DNA from: Burkholderia sp. 9120
Lineage (GTDB): Bacteria; Pseudomonadota; Gammaproteobacteria; Burkholderiales; Burkholderiaceae
DNA: 64,000 nucleotides
Assembly: GCF_000745015.1 (NCBI RefSeq)
Contig: NZ_JQNA01000002.1
Span: forward strand, 5,704,001-5,768,000
Direction: 5' to 3'
Numbering within the stretch: the first letter of the stretch is position 1; each line of letters begins with the position of its first letter. This document shows positions 41,265 to 49,506 of this stretch, in pieces. Both the position numbers and the translations under genes were made by a program. Under the pieces are notes generated by a model. That model was not told the origin of the DNA. It did no database searches and saw only the letters and a list, made by a program, of their open reading frames with translations.

Positions 41265-42151
41265 GATGCCGCCTCGCCGCTTTGCGCGTGGCGTTTCTCG
41301 AACGCCCACACCTCGGGGAAGCCGACCAGTTCATGCAACTGGTCCATCGTGAACGACGGCACCTGCAGATCGAGCGAGTCGCCGTGTTCGAGCAGATGAC
41401 GGTACGCGCTGTCCAATGCGGAGGTCGCCGCCGCCATGCCGATCGACGGATAGATCGCGATGCTGAAGCCCCACTCCTTCAGCGTGCTGCTCGCGACCAC
41501 CGGCGAGCGGCCCGTGGGCACCATATTGGCGAACAGCCACGCGCCGCAATCGGCGAGTTCGCCGCCGATCCGCTTGAATTCCTCGGCGCTTTCCGGCGAT
41601 TCGACGAACACGATGTCCGCGCCCGCGCGAGCGAACGCCTTGCCGCGCCGGATCGCTTCGTCGAGGCCGAGCGTGGTGCGTGAATCGGTCCGGGCGATGA
41701 TCAGCATGTCGTCGCTGCGGCGTGCTTCGCGCGCGACTTCGATTTTCTTCAGCATGTCGTCCAGCGGCACGACCTGGCGGCCTTGAGTGTGGCCGCATTT
41801 TTTCGGCATCACCTGGTCTTCCATCTGGATCGCCTGCACGCCTGCGGCTTCGTAGCCGCGCACGGTGTGCCGCACGTTGAGCAGACCGCCGAAGCCCGTA
41901 TCCGCGTCCGCGATCAACGGCTTGCCGATGCCTTCGGCGATTTGCCGCGCACGCCCCACCATGTCCGCATAGCTGACGAGACCGGCATCGGCCACGCCCA
42001 GATACGAGCCGGACACGCCGTAGCCGGTCATGTACAGCGCCTCGAACGGCAGGCGATCGGCGACCCGCGCCGAGAACATGTCGAATACGCCGGGCGCGAC
42101 GACAAAGCGTCCGCTCTTGAGAATCGCTTTCAGCTTTCCGGGAGTACTCAT
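41261..42151 (-). CDS. ICL/PEP-mutase superfamily lyase (first copy of operon)
   Basis: A 296-residue barrel enzyme. DADTGFGGLLN, the metal-binding MEDQ and the active loop KKCGHTQGRQVV are intact, so it is a lyase-type rather than mutase-type member. It is about one-third identical to the other operon lyase (38237-39142), which suggests two different substrates or successive steps. It follows the importer genes by 13 bp and overlaps the LeuC-like gene by 4 bp. A hydroxy-dicarboxylate cleaved to pyruvate plus a short acid is the most likely reaction type. Confidence 0.85.
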   Translation of the reverse strand: MSTPGKLKAILKSGRFVVAPGVFDMFSARVADRLPFEALYMTGYGVSGSYLGVADAGLVSYADMVGRARQIAEGIGKPLIADADTGFGGLLNVRHTVRGYEAAGVQAIQMEDQVMPKKCGHTQGRQVVPLDDMLKKIEVAREARRSDDMLIIARTDSRTTLGLDEAIRRGKAFARAGADIVFVESPESAEEFKRIGGELADCGAWLFANMVPTGRSPVVASSTLKEWGFSIAIYPSIGMAAATSALDSAYRHLLEHGDSLDLQVPSFTMDQLHELVGFPEVWAFEKRHAQSGEAAS

Positions 42152-42164
42152 CGAACGCTCCTGC

Positions 42165-42941
42165 TCAATTGCTATGGGTAAGACGCCGTTGCCACGCCAG
42201 CAACAGCAGATTGACGAGCGTCGCGAAGACGAACAGCATCAGCGCGAGCGCCATGATCGTGCTGGTCTCGCTGCGGTTCATCGCGATCATCAGCATGTGG
42301 CCGATGCCGCTCTGCGACGCAAACATCTCGCCGATCAGCGTGCCGAGCAGCGTCAGCGAAAAGCCGATCCGCAGGCCAGCGACCACTTCCGGCACACAGG
42401 CGGGCAGCAGGATGCGGCGCGCGAAAGCGACCGGACTCAGCCGGTAGGTGCGTGCCGCACGCGTGTAAATGGGCGGCAGGTTGCGCACGGCGTTCATCGT
42501 GAAGATCGTGATCGGTACGATGCCGTGCATCACGCCGAACACGATCTTGGCCCACAGGCCCAGGCCGAACGCCAGCAGCACGACCGGATACAGCGTGACT
42601 TTGGGAATCGAGTAGAAGCCCATCATCAGCGGCTCCATCACGTCGCCGGCCAGCTTGCGCGCGCCGAGCAGCATGCCGAGACACACCCCGCAGACCGCGG
42701 AGATCAGAAACGCCGAGCCGAACGCGAACGCGGTCACGTACAGACTCGCCGGGAAATCCGGGTCGCTGACAATATGAACCGCGCGGACCAGCGTGCGCCA
42801 CGGCGTGGTGAGCACGTCCGGACCCAGCATCTCGCTCGATACCTGCCACAGCACGGCCAGCACGACGAGCAGCACAACGCCGTCGAGCCAGCGCCGCGCG
42901 TGCCGCGGTTTGATTGTGTGCGCAACGACGATCGTGCTCAT
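42165..42941 (-). CDS. ABC importer permease (NitT/TauT type)
   Basis: A 258-residue inner-membrane permease with about six helices and the BPD-transport motif region EVVAGLRIGFSLTLLGTLIGEMFASQSGIGHM. The ATG at 42941 overlaps the stop of the other permease by 4 bp. The NitT/TauT families take up nitrate, taurine, sulfonates, aromatic acids or thiamine precursors. The dimer partner is encoded next door and the ATPase follows upstream. Given the downstream enzymes, the cargo is probably a small dicarboxylate or its precursor. Confidence 0.86.
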   Translation of the reverse strand: MSTIVVAHTIKPRHARRWLDGVVLLVVLAVLWQVSSEMLGPDVLTTPWRTLVRAVHIVSDPDFPASLYVTAFAFGSAFLISAVCGVCLGMLLGARKLAGDVMEPLMMGFYSIPKVTLYPVVLLAFGLGLWAKIVFGVMHGIVPITIFTMNAVRNLPPIYTRAARTYRLSPVAFARRILLPACVPEVVAGLRIGFSLTLLGTLIGEMFASQSGIGHMLMIAMNRSETSTIMALALMLFVFATLVNLLLLAWQRRLTHSN

Positions 42942-43696
42942 GCCACCTCCCTGCGAATCCGCCGGTACAGGCGTGCTTCGGCCGAACGCAGCAGCGCGTT
43001 GACGGTGCCGACGAACAGCAGCATCAGCACCATCAGGCCGTACATGGTCGGGTTGTCGAAGTTGTTGTACGCAAAGGCGATCTGGTAGCCGAAGCCCGAA
43101 CCCGACAAGACGAATTCCCCGGCCACGACGGCGATAAACGCGTACACCACCGTCAACTTGATGCCGGTGAACACAAACGGCAAACTCGACGGCAACGTAA
43201 TCAGCCGGATTTCGTCGAACGTATTCAGGCGGCACACGCGGGCCGTACGCAGCAGCACACGCGGCACGCGCTCCAGACCGTTGAGCGTATTCACCGCCAT
43301 CGCGACCACCGCGAACAGAAAACCGATGCCCACCAGCGGCCAGCGATTCAGGCCGAGCAGCACGATCAGGATCGGGTAGAGCACGAACACCGGCACCGCG
43401 TAATACGACAGCAGCAGCGGATCAAGCACACGCCGCACGCGCGGCAACCGGAACAGCAGCACGCCGCCGACGAAACCCACCACCACCGCCAGCGCCACTG
43501 CAAGCAACGCGCTGCCGAGCGTTTGCAAAATGTCCGACGTGTATTCGCCGGACACCAGCAGTTGCACGGCGCTCACGATCATCCGTGAAGGCGGAATGAA
43601 CGACACCGGATTGATCCACGCGGCGCGGCTCGCAATCTCCAGCAGCACGATCAGCCCGACGATCAGACCGAGCCGCCAACGCGCGGCGGTATTCAT
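42938..43696 (-). CDS. ABC importer permease (NitT/TauT type)
   Basis: A 252-residue permease starting MNTAARWRLGLIVGLIVLLE at 43696. A longer in-frame reading to 43936 would run into the ATPase gene and is rejected. The EAA-type loop is seen near ITLPSSLPFVFTGIKLTVVYAFIAVVAGEFVLSGSGFGYQIA. It overlaps both neighbours by 4 bp (ATGA style), so the three importer genes are translationally coupled. With the 42165-42941 permease it probably forms a heterodimeric channel. Confidence 0.86.
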   Translation of the reverse strand: MNTAARWRLGLIVGLIVLLEIASRAAWINPVSFIPPSRMIVSAVQLLVSGEYTSDILQTLGSALLAVALAVVVGFVGGVLLFRLPRVRRVLDPLLLSYYAVPVFVLYPILIVLLGLNRWPLVGIGFLFAVVAMAVNTLNGLERVPRVLLRTARVCRLNTFDEIRLITLPSSLPFVFTGIKLTVVYAFIAVVAGEFVLSGSGFGYQIAFAYNNFDNPTMYGLMVLMLLFVGTVNALLRSAEARLYRRIRREVA

Positions 43697-44556
43697 TGCT
43701 GGCTCCCGAGCGCTTTGAGCGCTTCTTCGCGCAGCAAGCCCCACACTTGCGCGGTCAATTCGCCGAAACGCGCGTCGAGTGCCGTCGTACTGTCGCGCAG
43801 ACGCGGCCAGCCGGTGTCGATCGTCGCGATGAAACGGCCCGGACACGCCGACATCACGCCGATGCGGTCGGACAGCAACACGGCTTCGTCGATCGAGTGG
43901 GTGATCAGCAGCACGGTCGCGCCGGTGTCGCGCCATAGCTTCAGGGTTTCGTCGCCCATCAGCAGACGGGTTTGCTGATCGAGCGCGCCGAACGGTTCAT
44001 CGAGCAACAGCAGGCGCGGCCGCACCACCATGGCACGTGCGATACAAACCCGTTGGCGCATGCCGCCCGACAACTGCGCGGGGTAAGCGCTCGCAAACCG
44101 TTTGAGTCCCATGAACGACAGCGCGTGGTCGACCCGCTCACGCACTTCCGCTTCGGCGACGCCGGCCTGACGCGCGGCGAACGCGGCGTTGTCGAACACG
44201 TTCAGCCACGGAAAACTCGCGTCTTCCTGAAACACCACGGCGACGCCGTCCGGCACTTCCGCGCCGACCGGCTTGCCTTCGAACGTCACCGTCCCGCCGC
44301 TTGCGGGATTCAGACCGGCCAGCACGTCGAGCAGTGTGGACTTGCCGCAACCCGATGGACCCACCACGGAGAAGAACTCGCCCGCACGCAATTCGAGGCT
44401 CACGGGGCCGAGCGCGTGAAACGGCGGCTTGCCGCCCGTGCCGGGATAGATGCGCGTGACGTCGGTAAGCGTGGCCTCGATGCGCTTGCCGTCGGGCGAC
44501 AGCGCACTCGGCGCGACCACCGAGATATTGGCTTTCTGGCGGGATAGTGCGCTCAT
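43693..44556 (-). CDS. ABC importer ATPase (NitT/TauT type)
   Basis: A 287-residue nucleotide-binding subunit. Walker A VGPSGCGKST, Q-loop VFQEDASFPWLNV, signature LSGGMRQRVCIARA, Walker B LLLLDEPFGALD and the switch histidine in LLITHSIDEA are all present. About 30 extra N-terminal residues precede the domain. It is 7 bp from the binding-protein gene and overlaps the next permease, so all four importer genes are one transcription unit. Confidence 0.92.
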   Translation of the reverse strand: MSALSRQKANISVVAPSALSPDGKRIEATLTDVTRIYPGTGGKPPFHALGPVSLELRAGEFFSVVGPSGCGKSTLLDVLAGLNPASGGTVTFEGKPVGAEVPDGVAVVFQEDASFPWLNVFDNAAFAARQAGVAEAEVRERVDHALSFMGLKRFASAYPAQLSGGMRQRVCIARAMVVRPRLLLLDEPFGALDQQTRLLMGDETLKLWRDTGATVLLITHSIDEAVLLSDRIGVMSACPGRFIATIDTGWPRLRDSTTALDARFGELTAQVWGLLREEALKALGSQQ

Positions 44557-44563
44557 CGCGACC

Positions 44564-45547
44564 TCACTTCTTGCTGCGTAGATCGGCCGGCAACATCGAT
44601 TCGTCGACGATCTTCGACCAGTCGAATGGCCCTTCGGGAATGGCCTTGACCAGCACCAGGCCTTTGAGTACTTCGTCCATGCTCTTGTAGTCGAGACTGC
44701 CTTCGCTCCAGTACTTCGGATCGGCGTCGAGTACGTTGTTGATCGCCGAGGCAGCGACCGCCGGGTCCATCTTGTATTCCTTGGCGAGGATCTGCGCGGC
44801 CTCGGCGCGATGCGCGGCCATGTAGATCACCGCCTTGCGGCGCGCCAGGATAATGCCGCGAATCACCTCGGGATGCGCCTTCAGATAATCGGTGCGGACA
44901 ATCCCGACGGTCTGCGTTTCGTTCGGCACGACGTCGTTCGAACGAAAGGCGATGCGTAGGCCCTCTTTCTTCGCGCTATACGACGGCTCGGTCATATAGC
45001 CGACGTCGATCGCGCCTTGCTGGAGCGACGTGAGCATGCCGCTCGAACTGCCCACCGGTTTGCGCTGCACCTGGCCCAGCAGGCCGACGCGGTCGAGCGC
45101 GATCGTGGAGATCATGTCGGTCGTCGATTTGGGACTGCTGTAGCCGATCGTCTTGCCCTTCATCTGCTTGATGTTGGTGATCGAGCCGTTCTTCAGTTCG
45201 ACCCACACGAGGTCGCCGAGACTTTGCACGCCGCCGTGCACGATCGTCAGATCGACGCCCTGTTTCACCGCGGCGATCGCCGCGGGCAACGCCACCTCGC
45301 CGTACGGAATGTCGGACGCCATCGCGTTGCGAATGCTGGTTCCACCGCCTTCCGACGTGATGAAACCGGTGACGTCGACTTTCTCGTCCTTGAAGAAACC
45401 TTTGTCCAGCGCAACCGCGAACGGCACGCCGTACATACCGTCGCCCCAGTGCGTCACCGTCAGCGAACTGGCGTGGGCGCCGACGCTCGCAAGCGTCAGC
45501 GTCGCGCTCAGGCAGATACCCCGCACGACATTGCGAATCGCGTTCAT
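44564..45547 (-). CDS. NMT1/THI5-type periplasmic binding protein of the importer
   Basis: A 327-residue exported protein; the ATG at 45547 has GGAGA 8 bases upstream, better than the ATG at 45562. The signal peptide ends SVGAHAS. The mature start LTVTHWGDGMYGVPFAVALDKGFFKDEKVDVTGF and GGTSIRNAMASDIPYGEVALPAAIAAVKQG follow the NMT1/THI5 and SsuA/TauA pattern. It is the first gene of the eight-gene operon and should set substrate choice. The operator-like palindrome at 45677-45692 lies upstream. The ligand is unknown. Confidence 0.87.
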   Translation of the reverse strand: MNAIRNVVRGICLSATLTLASVGAHASSLTVTHWGDGMYGVPFAVALDKGFFKDEKVDVTGFITSEGGGTSIRNAMASDIPYGEVALPAAIAAVKQGVDLTIVHGGVQSLGDLVWVELKNGSITNIKQMKGKTIGYSSPKSTTDMISTIALDRVGLLGQVQRKPVGSSSGMLTSLQQGAIDVGYMTEPSYSAKKEGLRIAFRSNDVVPNETQTVGIVRTDYLKAHPEVIRGIILARRKAVIYMAAHRAEAAQILAKEYKMDPAVAASAINNVLDADPKYWSEGSLDYKSMDEVLKGLVLVKAIPEGPFDWSKIVDESMLPADLRSKK

Positions 45548-45676
45548 GTGGTTCGTCTCCATCCACGATTGACGGTTGAGTGCCCGTCATTGTCGTTATG
45601 CCGCCGCGCGCCGTGACGCCGGCGACGGGTCAGCAAACGGCTTCGTCAAGTCGACTTTTTCCGCTCACCGTGTAAG

Positions 45677-45692
45677 TTAATGTATGCATTAA
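45677..45692. promoter_or_regulatory. Palindrome TTAATG-TATG-CATTAA, probable GntR operator
   Basis: A perfect 6-bp dyad in the AT-rich 230-bp gap between the GntR regulator and the importer operon it precedes. FCD-type GntR proteins often bind short TGTATACA-like palindromes, so this is the best candidate site. Confidence 0.6.
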
Positions 45693-45779
45693 ATCGTTAA
45701 AAGTACAGAACATCGGCATCGGAAAACGGCTGGGTTTACCCGTTATTCCGACGCGAATTCCTCTGTTTTAAAGGGCTTT

Positions 45780-46475
45780 TCAAGCCTGATGAATGCCGTG
45801 TTGCTGCAGCACCGCAGTCTGCTCGCGCCAGCCGCGTTCACGATGAAGGCGGTATAAGCGGCTCGCTCGCGCTGCATCGCCGCGACGAATCGCGTCGATG
45901 ATTTCGTAATGCTCGGCGATCGATTTTTTCGGTTGTGGATGCGGCCGCAACTGTTGCGTGAAGCGTCGCACGCGATGCACCTGGTCTCGGCAATTCATCA
46001 CGACCTGCGCGAGGCGCGCATTGCCGCCGAGTTGCACGAGTGCCTCGTGGAAGGCTTCGTCGGCGGCGGCCCAGGCTTGCATGTCTTGCGTGGCTAGCGC
46101 GTCGGTCATCTGCTGGCAGGCGTTGTCGAGCGGACTCAGATCGACGCCGCCGCGCGCGGCCACCAACCCCGCCGCCGTCGATTCGAGGCTGATCAGCACC
46201 TGGTAGATATGGCTGATATCGGAGACGGAGGTCGGCACGATGTGAATGCCATGACGCGGCACGATCTCGACCAGCCCTTCGCCCTGCAGGCGAATCGCCG
46301 CTTCGCGGATCGGCGTGCGGCTCACGCCGAGCATTTGCGCGAGATCCTGTTCGAGCACGTAAGAGCCGGGCGTCAGCTCGCTTTCTATGATTTTTTGCCT
46401 GAGGCTTTCGTAGGCGAGTTGCGATGAGTTGCCGTTGCGCGCTTCGGGTTGTGTGGCCGATTTGAGTTTTGGCAC
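45780..46475 (-). CDS. GntR-family (FCD) regulator of the importer/lyase operon
   Basis: A 231-residue regulator. The GTG at 46475 is chosen because GGAGGA lies directly upstream; an ATG ten codons earlier lacks such a site. The N-terminal winged helix reads LAYESLRQKIIESELTPGSYVLEQDLAQMLGVSRTPIREAAIRLQGEGLVEIVPRHGI. The C-terminal FCD domain has the metal-ligand histidines (DEAFHEALV, AEHYEII). It is upstream of and parallel to the importer operon and is probably its repressor. It resembles the regulator at 48717-49385. Confidence 0.88.
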   Translation of the reverse strand: MPKLKSATQPEARNGNSSQLAYESLRQKIIESELTPGSYVLEQDLAQMLGVSRTPIREAAIRLQGEGLVEIVPRHGIHIVPTSVSDISHIYQVLISLESTAAGLVAARGGVDLSPLDNACQQMTDALATQDMQAWAAADEAFHEALVQLGGNARLAQVVMNCRDQVHRVRRFTQQLRPHPQPKKSIAEHYEIIDAIRRGDAARASRLYRLHRERGWREQTAVLQQHGIHQA

Positions 46476-46695
46476 GACGCTCCTCCAGGCGGCGCCGAAG
46501 CGCACGCGGCTATCCGACTATCCTGCACGGCGGTCTGCGCAGCGTGCAGGCCGGCTGGCGCCGTGCGCAACGCGCGAACGTTTCGATGCTAGCACCGCGC
46601 GCTGTGCGGCGGCATGAAGGGAAACGCTTAATGCAATGCGCTCCGCCATGACAAACCAGCGGCGCGCATGACGCATGGCGCGTGGCAAAGGCCAA

Positions 46696-47583
46696 TCACC
46701 CGCCGCGTAAATGCGCGACCAGCATGCGGCAAGCCACCGGCAACGCGTCCAGCGAACGCACGGCTAACAGCAGCTCGCGCTCGGCCCACGCATCGGTAAG
46801 CGCGACGATCGACAAACCCAGCTTGTCCGCCTGCTCCTGCGCGATTGCACGCGGCATGACGCCGAGCCCGAGTCCCGCTGCAATCATCAGACATTGCGCG
46901 TCGTAGCTCGTCACCTGAATGCGCAGATTGACCGGGCGCGCATGAGCGTGCGCCGCGCGCGTGAGTTGCTGGCTGATCGCCGTATCGGGCGGCAGGCCGA
47001 CGTACTCGAAGTCGAGTGTGTCCGCGAAAGCCACCGCCTGATGCTGCGCCAGCGCATGACCGGCCGGCGTGACGAGCGTCAGGGAGTCGCGGTGATAGGG
47101 GAACGTTTGCACGTCGTAGCCGTGCGGCACGGACGTGAACACGCCGATATCCGCTGCGTTATCGGCGACGGCTTTCACCACCCCTGTACTGGGCTTTTCT
47201 TCGAGCTGGATCTGAATCCGCGGATGCTGCGCGGCAAACGACTGGATCTCGCGCGGCAGGAACTGCACGACCGACGACACATTCGCCGCCAGCCGAATGA
47301 GTCCGCTGACGCCGCTGGCGTAATCGCGCATTTGCACGGCAATGTCGTCGAGTTCATGCAGCGCGCGGTGTGCCAGCGCGACCAGCCGTTCACCGGCGGC
47401 GGTCGGCATCACGCCTTTGTTGGTACGCCGTAGAAGCGCCACGCCCAGCGTGGCTTCGATCTCGCTGATGCGCTTGCTGACGGCCGCTGCCGCGATATGT
47501 TCGCGCTGCGCCGCGGCCGCGATGGTGCCGGTTTCAGCAACGCTGACAAACAGCCTGAGCGAAAGCGGATCGAGTGTCGGCAT
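46696..47583 (-). CDS. LysR-family transcriptional regulator
   Basis: A 295-residue LysR protein starting MPTLDPLSLRLFVSVAETGTIAAAAQREHIAAAAVSKRISEIEATLG, a normal N-terminal helix-turn-helix, then an effector-binding domain. It is divergent from the glutaredoxin-DinB gene (218-bp gap), which is a possible target. The preceding GntR gene points the same way but is 220 bp away. The inducer is unknown. Confidence 0.85.
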   Translation of the reverse strand: MPTLDPLSLRLFVSVAETGTIAAAAQREHIAAAAVSKRISEIEATLGVALLRRTNKGVMPTAAGERLVALAHRALHELDDIAVQMRDYASGVSGLIRLAANVSSVVQFLPREIQSFAAQHPRIQIQLEEKPSTGVVKAVADNAADIGVFTSVPHGYDVQTFPYHRDSLTLVTPAGHALAQHQAVAFADTLDFEYVGLPPDTAISQQLTRAAHAHARPVNLRIQVTSYDAQCLMIAAGLGLGVMPRAIAQEQADKLGLSIVALTDAWAERELLLAVRSLDALPVACRMLVAHLRGG

Positions 47584-47801
47584 GACGTCCCGCGGCAAGT
47601 AACCGAGCTAACCGGGTTCGCCGATGGATTCGGCGCTCCTCGGTACGGCGTGTGCGTGCCACCACCACTGGCACGTTTGCCCGCCATCGTGGCTCGCGAT
47701 GACGGCATGGTCAAGCAATGCTTTGCACGTAGCCACGGCCTGGCAACAATGAGATTGACCGGCGGCCTCTTTCGAGGCGAACCGCGCGACAGGAGACAGC
47801 G

Positions 47802-48569
47802 ATGCAAACCGCGACCCACGCAAAGATCAAGGTGTTCTGGCAACCCGGCTGTTCGTCGTGCTTACGCACCAAGGAGTTTCTGACGAAGCAGGGCATCGAA
47901 TTCGAATCGATCGACGTGCATAACGATCCCGACGGCGCCGAGCAACTCGCCGCGCTGGGCGCGCGCAGCGTGCCCGTGGTCGCGCTCGGCGGCCGCTACA
48001 CGTTCTGTCAGTCGATCAACGACGTCATCAAGTTTCTGGATCTGAAAACGAAGATCATGACGCCGCTGCCGCCGGCGGAACTGGTCAGCCGCCTCGAACT
48101 CGTGCTCGAATCGAACGCGCGTTATACGCGGCAATTCGGCGGCGCCGCGTATCGCGAACCGTTCAGGAATCGCAACCGGACGCCGGCCGGTCTGACGTTT
48201 CACGTCTTCCGCGTGGCCGAGATGGGTATCGAGGCCGCGCAGCAGATCGAATTGCGATTCGAAGGATTCGACGAAGTGCCGCCCGCCGACTGGGGACCGC
48301 AGCAGATTGCCGCCTGGGGCGACAGCGTGAGGGCGCATTTGCGCGCGTGGTGGCAGGCTGAGACGGATCGCTCGCTCAGCTACGACGTGCCGACTTACTA
48401 TGGACGGCGGCCCATGCACGAAGTGCTGGAGCGCACCGCGTGGCATAGCGCACAACACACGCGCCAGGTCATGCTGATGCTGGAAAGCGAAGGTGTCGCG
48501 GTCGACCGGCCGCTGACGGCTCAGGATCTGGCCGGCTTGCCGCTGCCGGATGAAGTGTGGGACAGGTAA
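47802..48569 (+). CDS. Glutaredoxin-DinB fusion protein
   Basis: A 255-residue two-domain protein. Residues 1-85 are a glutaredoxin with the redox pair in WQPGCSSCLRTKEFL and the cis-proline stretch ARSVPVVALGG. Residues 95-245 form a DinB-like four-helix bundle with metal-binding histidines (GLTFHVFRVA near the middle and HSAQHTRQVM near the end). DinB-fold proteins include bacillithiol- and mycothiol-dependent enzymes, so a thiol-transfer or reductive role is plausible. No partner enzyme is nearby. The divergent LysR gene may control it. Confidence 0.8.
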   Translation: MQTATHAKIKVFWQPGCSSCLRTKEFLTKQGIEFESIDVHNDPDGAEQLAALGARSVPVVALGGRYTFCQSINDVIKFLDLKTKIMTPLPPAELVSRLELVLESNARYTRQFGGAAYREPFRNRNRTPAGLTFHVFRVAEMGIEAAQQIELRFEGFDEVPPADWGPQQIAAWGDSVRAHLRAWWQAETDRSLSYDVPTYYGRRPMHEVLERTAWHSAQHTRQVMLMLESEGVAVDRPLTAQDLAGLPLPDEVWDR

Positions 48570-48716
48570 CGGTCGACCCGGCCTGTCGGGGTGGTGCGGC
48601 GCGCAAAGCGCCGCATTGAAAGCGTGACGGAGTTTCGCAAGCGGCTCATAAACTGAACCCATCTTTCGCGTCTGCGTGGCAGAATCGCCTTCAATCCGTC
48701 GGCGAGACAGAAACAC

Positions 48717-49385
48717 ATGACCACGCTGCGCGAAAAATCCACCGACTCGGTGTATCTACAGCTACGCACCAAAATTCTCAGCAACGAGTTTCGTCCCGGC
48801 ATGCAGTTACTGGAACGCGACCTCGTCAGTCTGTTCGGTGTGAGCCGCACGCCCGTGCGGGAAGCGCTCGTGCGTTTGCAGAAGGAAAACCTGCTGCAGA
48901 TCGTGCCGCGCCACGGTATTCGCGTACGTCAGGTGTCGCTCGCGGATATCGAAGAAATCAACCAGGTGCAAACCAGTCTCGAAGCGACCGCTGCCGGCAT
49001 TGCCGCGGCCGCAACGCTGCGCGCCAAAGACCTGGCGCCCTTCGATCAGGCCTGCAACGCCATGGAGCGGGCGCGCGAGAAAAACGACCTCGCCGCCTGG
49101 ACCGCCGCCGACGAAGCCTTTTACGCGCATCTGCTGAAGCTGGGCGGCAATCCTCGGCTCACGCAGATCGTCAATGAATGCTGGGACCAGATTCGACGCG
49201 TGCGCGACCTCACGTTGCGTCTGACCGCACTGGCCGATCTGCCGGTGGCGCAGCATCGGGCGATCGTGGAGGCGATCCGCGCCGGCGACGGCGCGACAGC
49301 CGAACGCCTGTGCCGCGACTATCGCGCGAGTTGTCTGCAGTTCGAGATCGATACGTTGCGGCGATTCCGCATTCTCGAAGTGTGA
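48717..49385 (+). CDS. GntR-family (FCD) regulator
   Basis: A 222-residue regulator with winged helix SVYLQLRTKILSNEFRPGMQLLERDLVSLFGVSRTPVREALVRLQ and an FCD effector domain. It resembles the 45780-46475 regulator over the full length, including IVPRHGI at the wing end. The two may be a duplication that now serves different targets. The next gene downstream is a DHA2 exporter, 121 bp away. No ligand can be assigned. Confidence 0.86.
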   Translation: MTTLREKSTDSVYLQLRTKILSNEFRPGMQLLERDLVSLFGVSRTPVREALVRLQKENLLQIVPRHGIRVRQVSLADIEEINQVQTSLEATAAGIAAAATLRAKDLAPFDQACNAMERAREKNDLAAWTAADEAFYAHLLKLGGNPRLTQIVNECWDQIRRVRDLTLRLTALADLPVAQHRAIVEAIRAGDGATAERLCRDYRASCLQFEIDTLRRFRILEV

Positions 49386-49506
49386 CCGGTGGCAAACCGG
49401 CTACACGCCCACGCCTGGCGAACGAATGTCCGCGCGCGACGACGCCCGCCGCCGCCCACTCACCTATCATGCTTGTGAACGCCTCGCCCATTCAGATAGG
49501 CACGTC

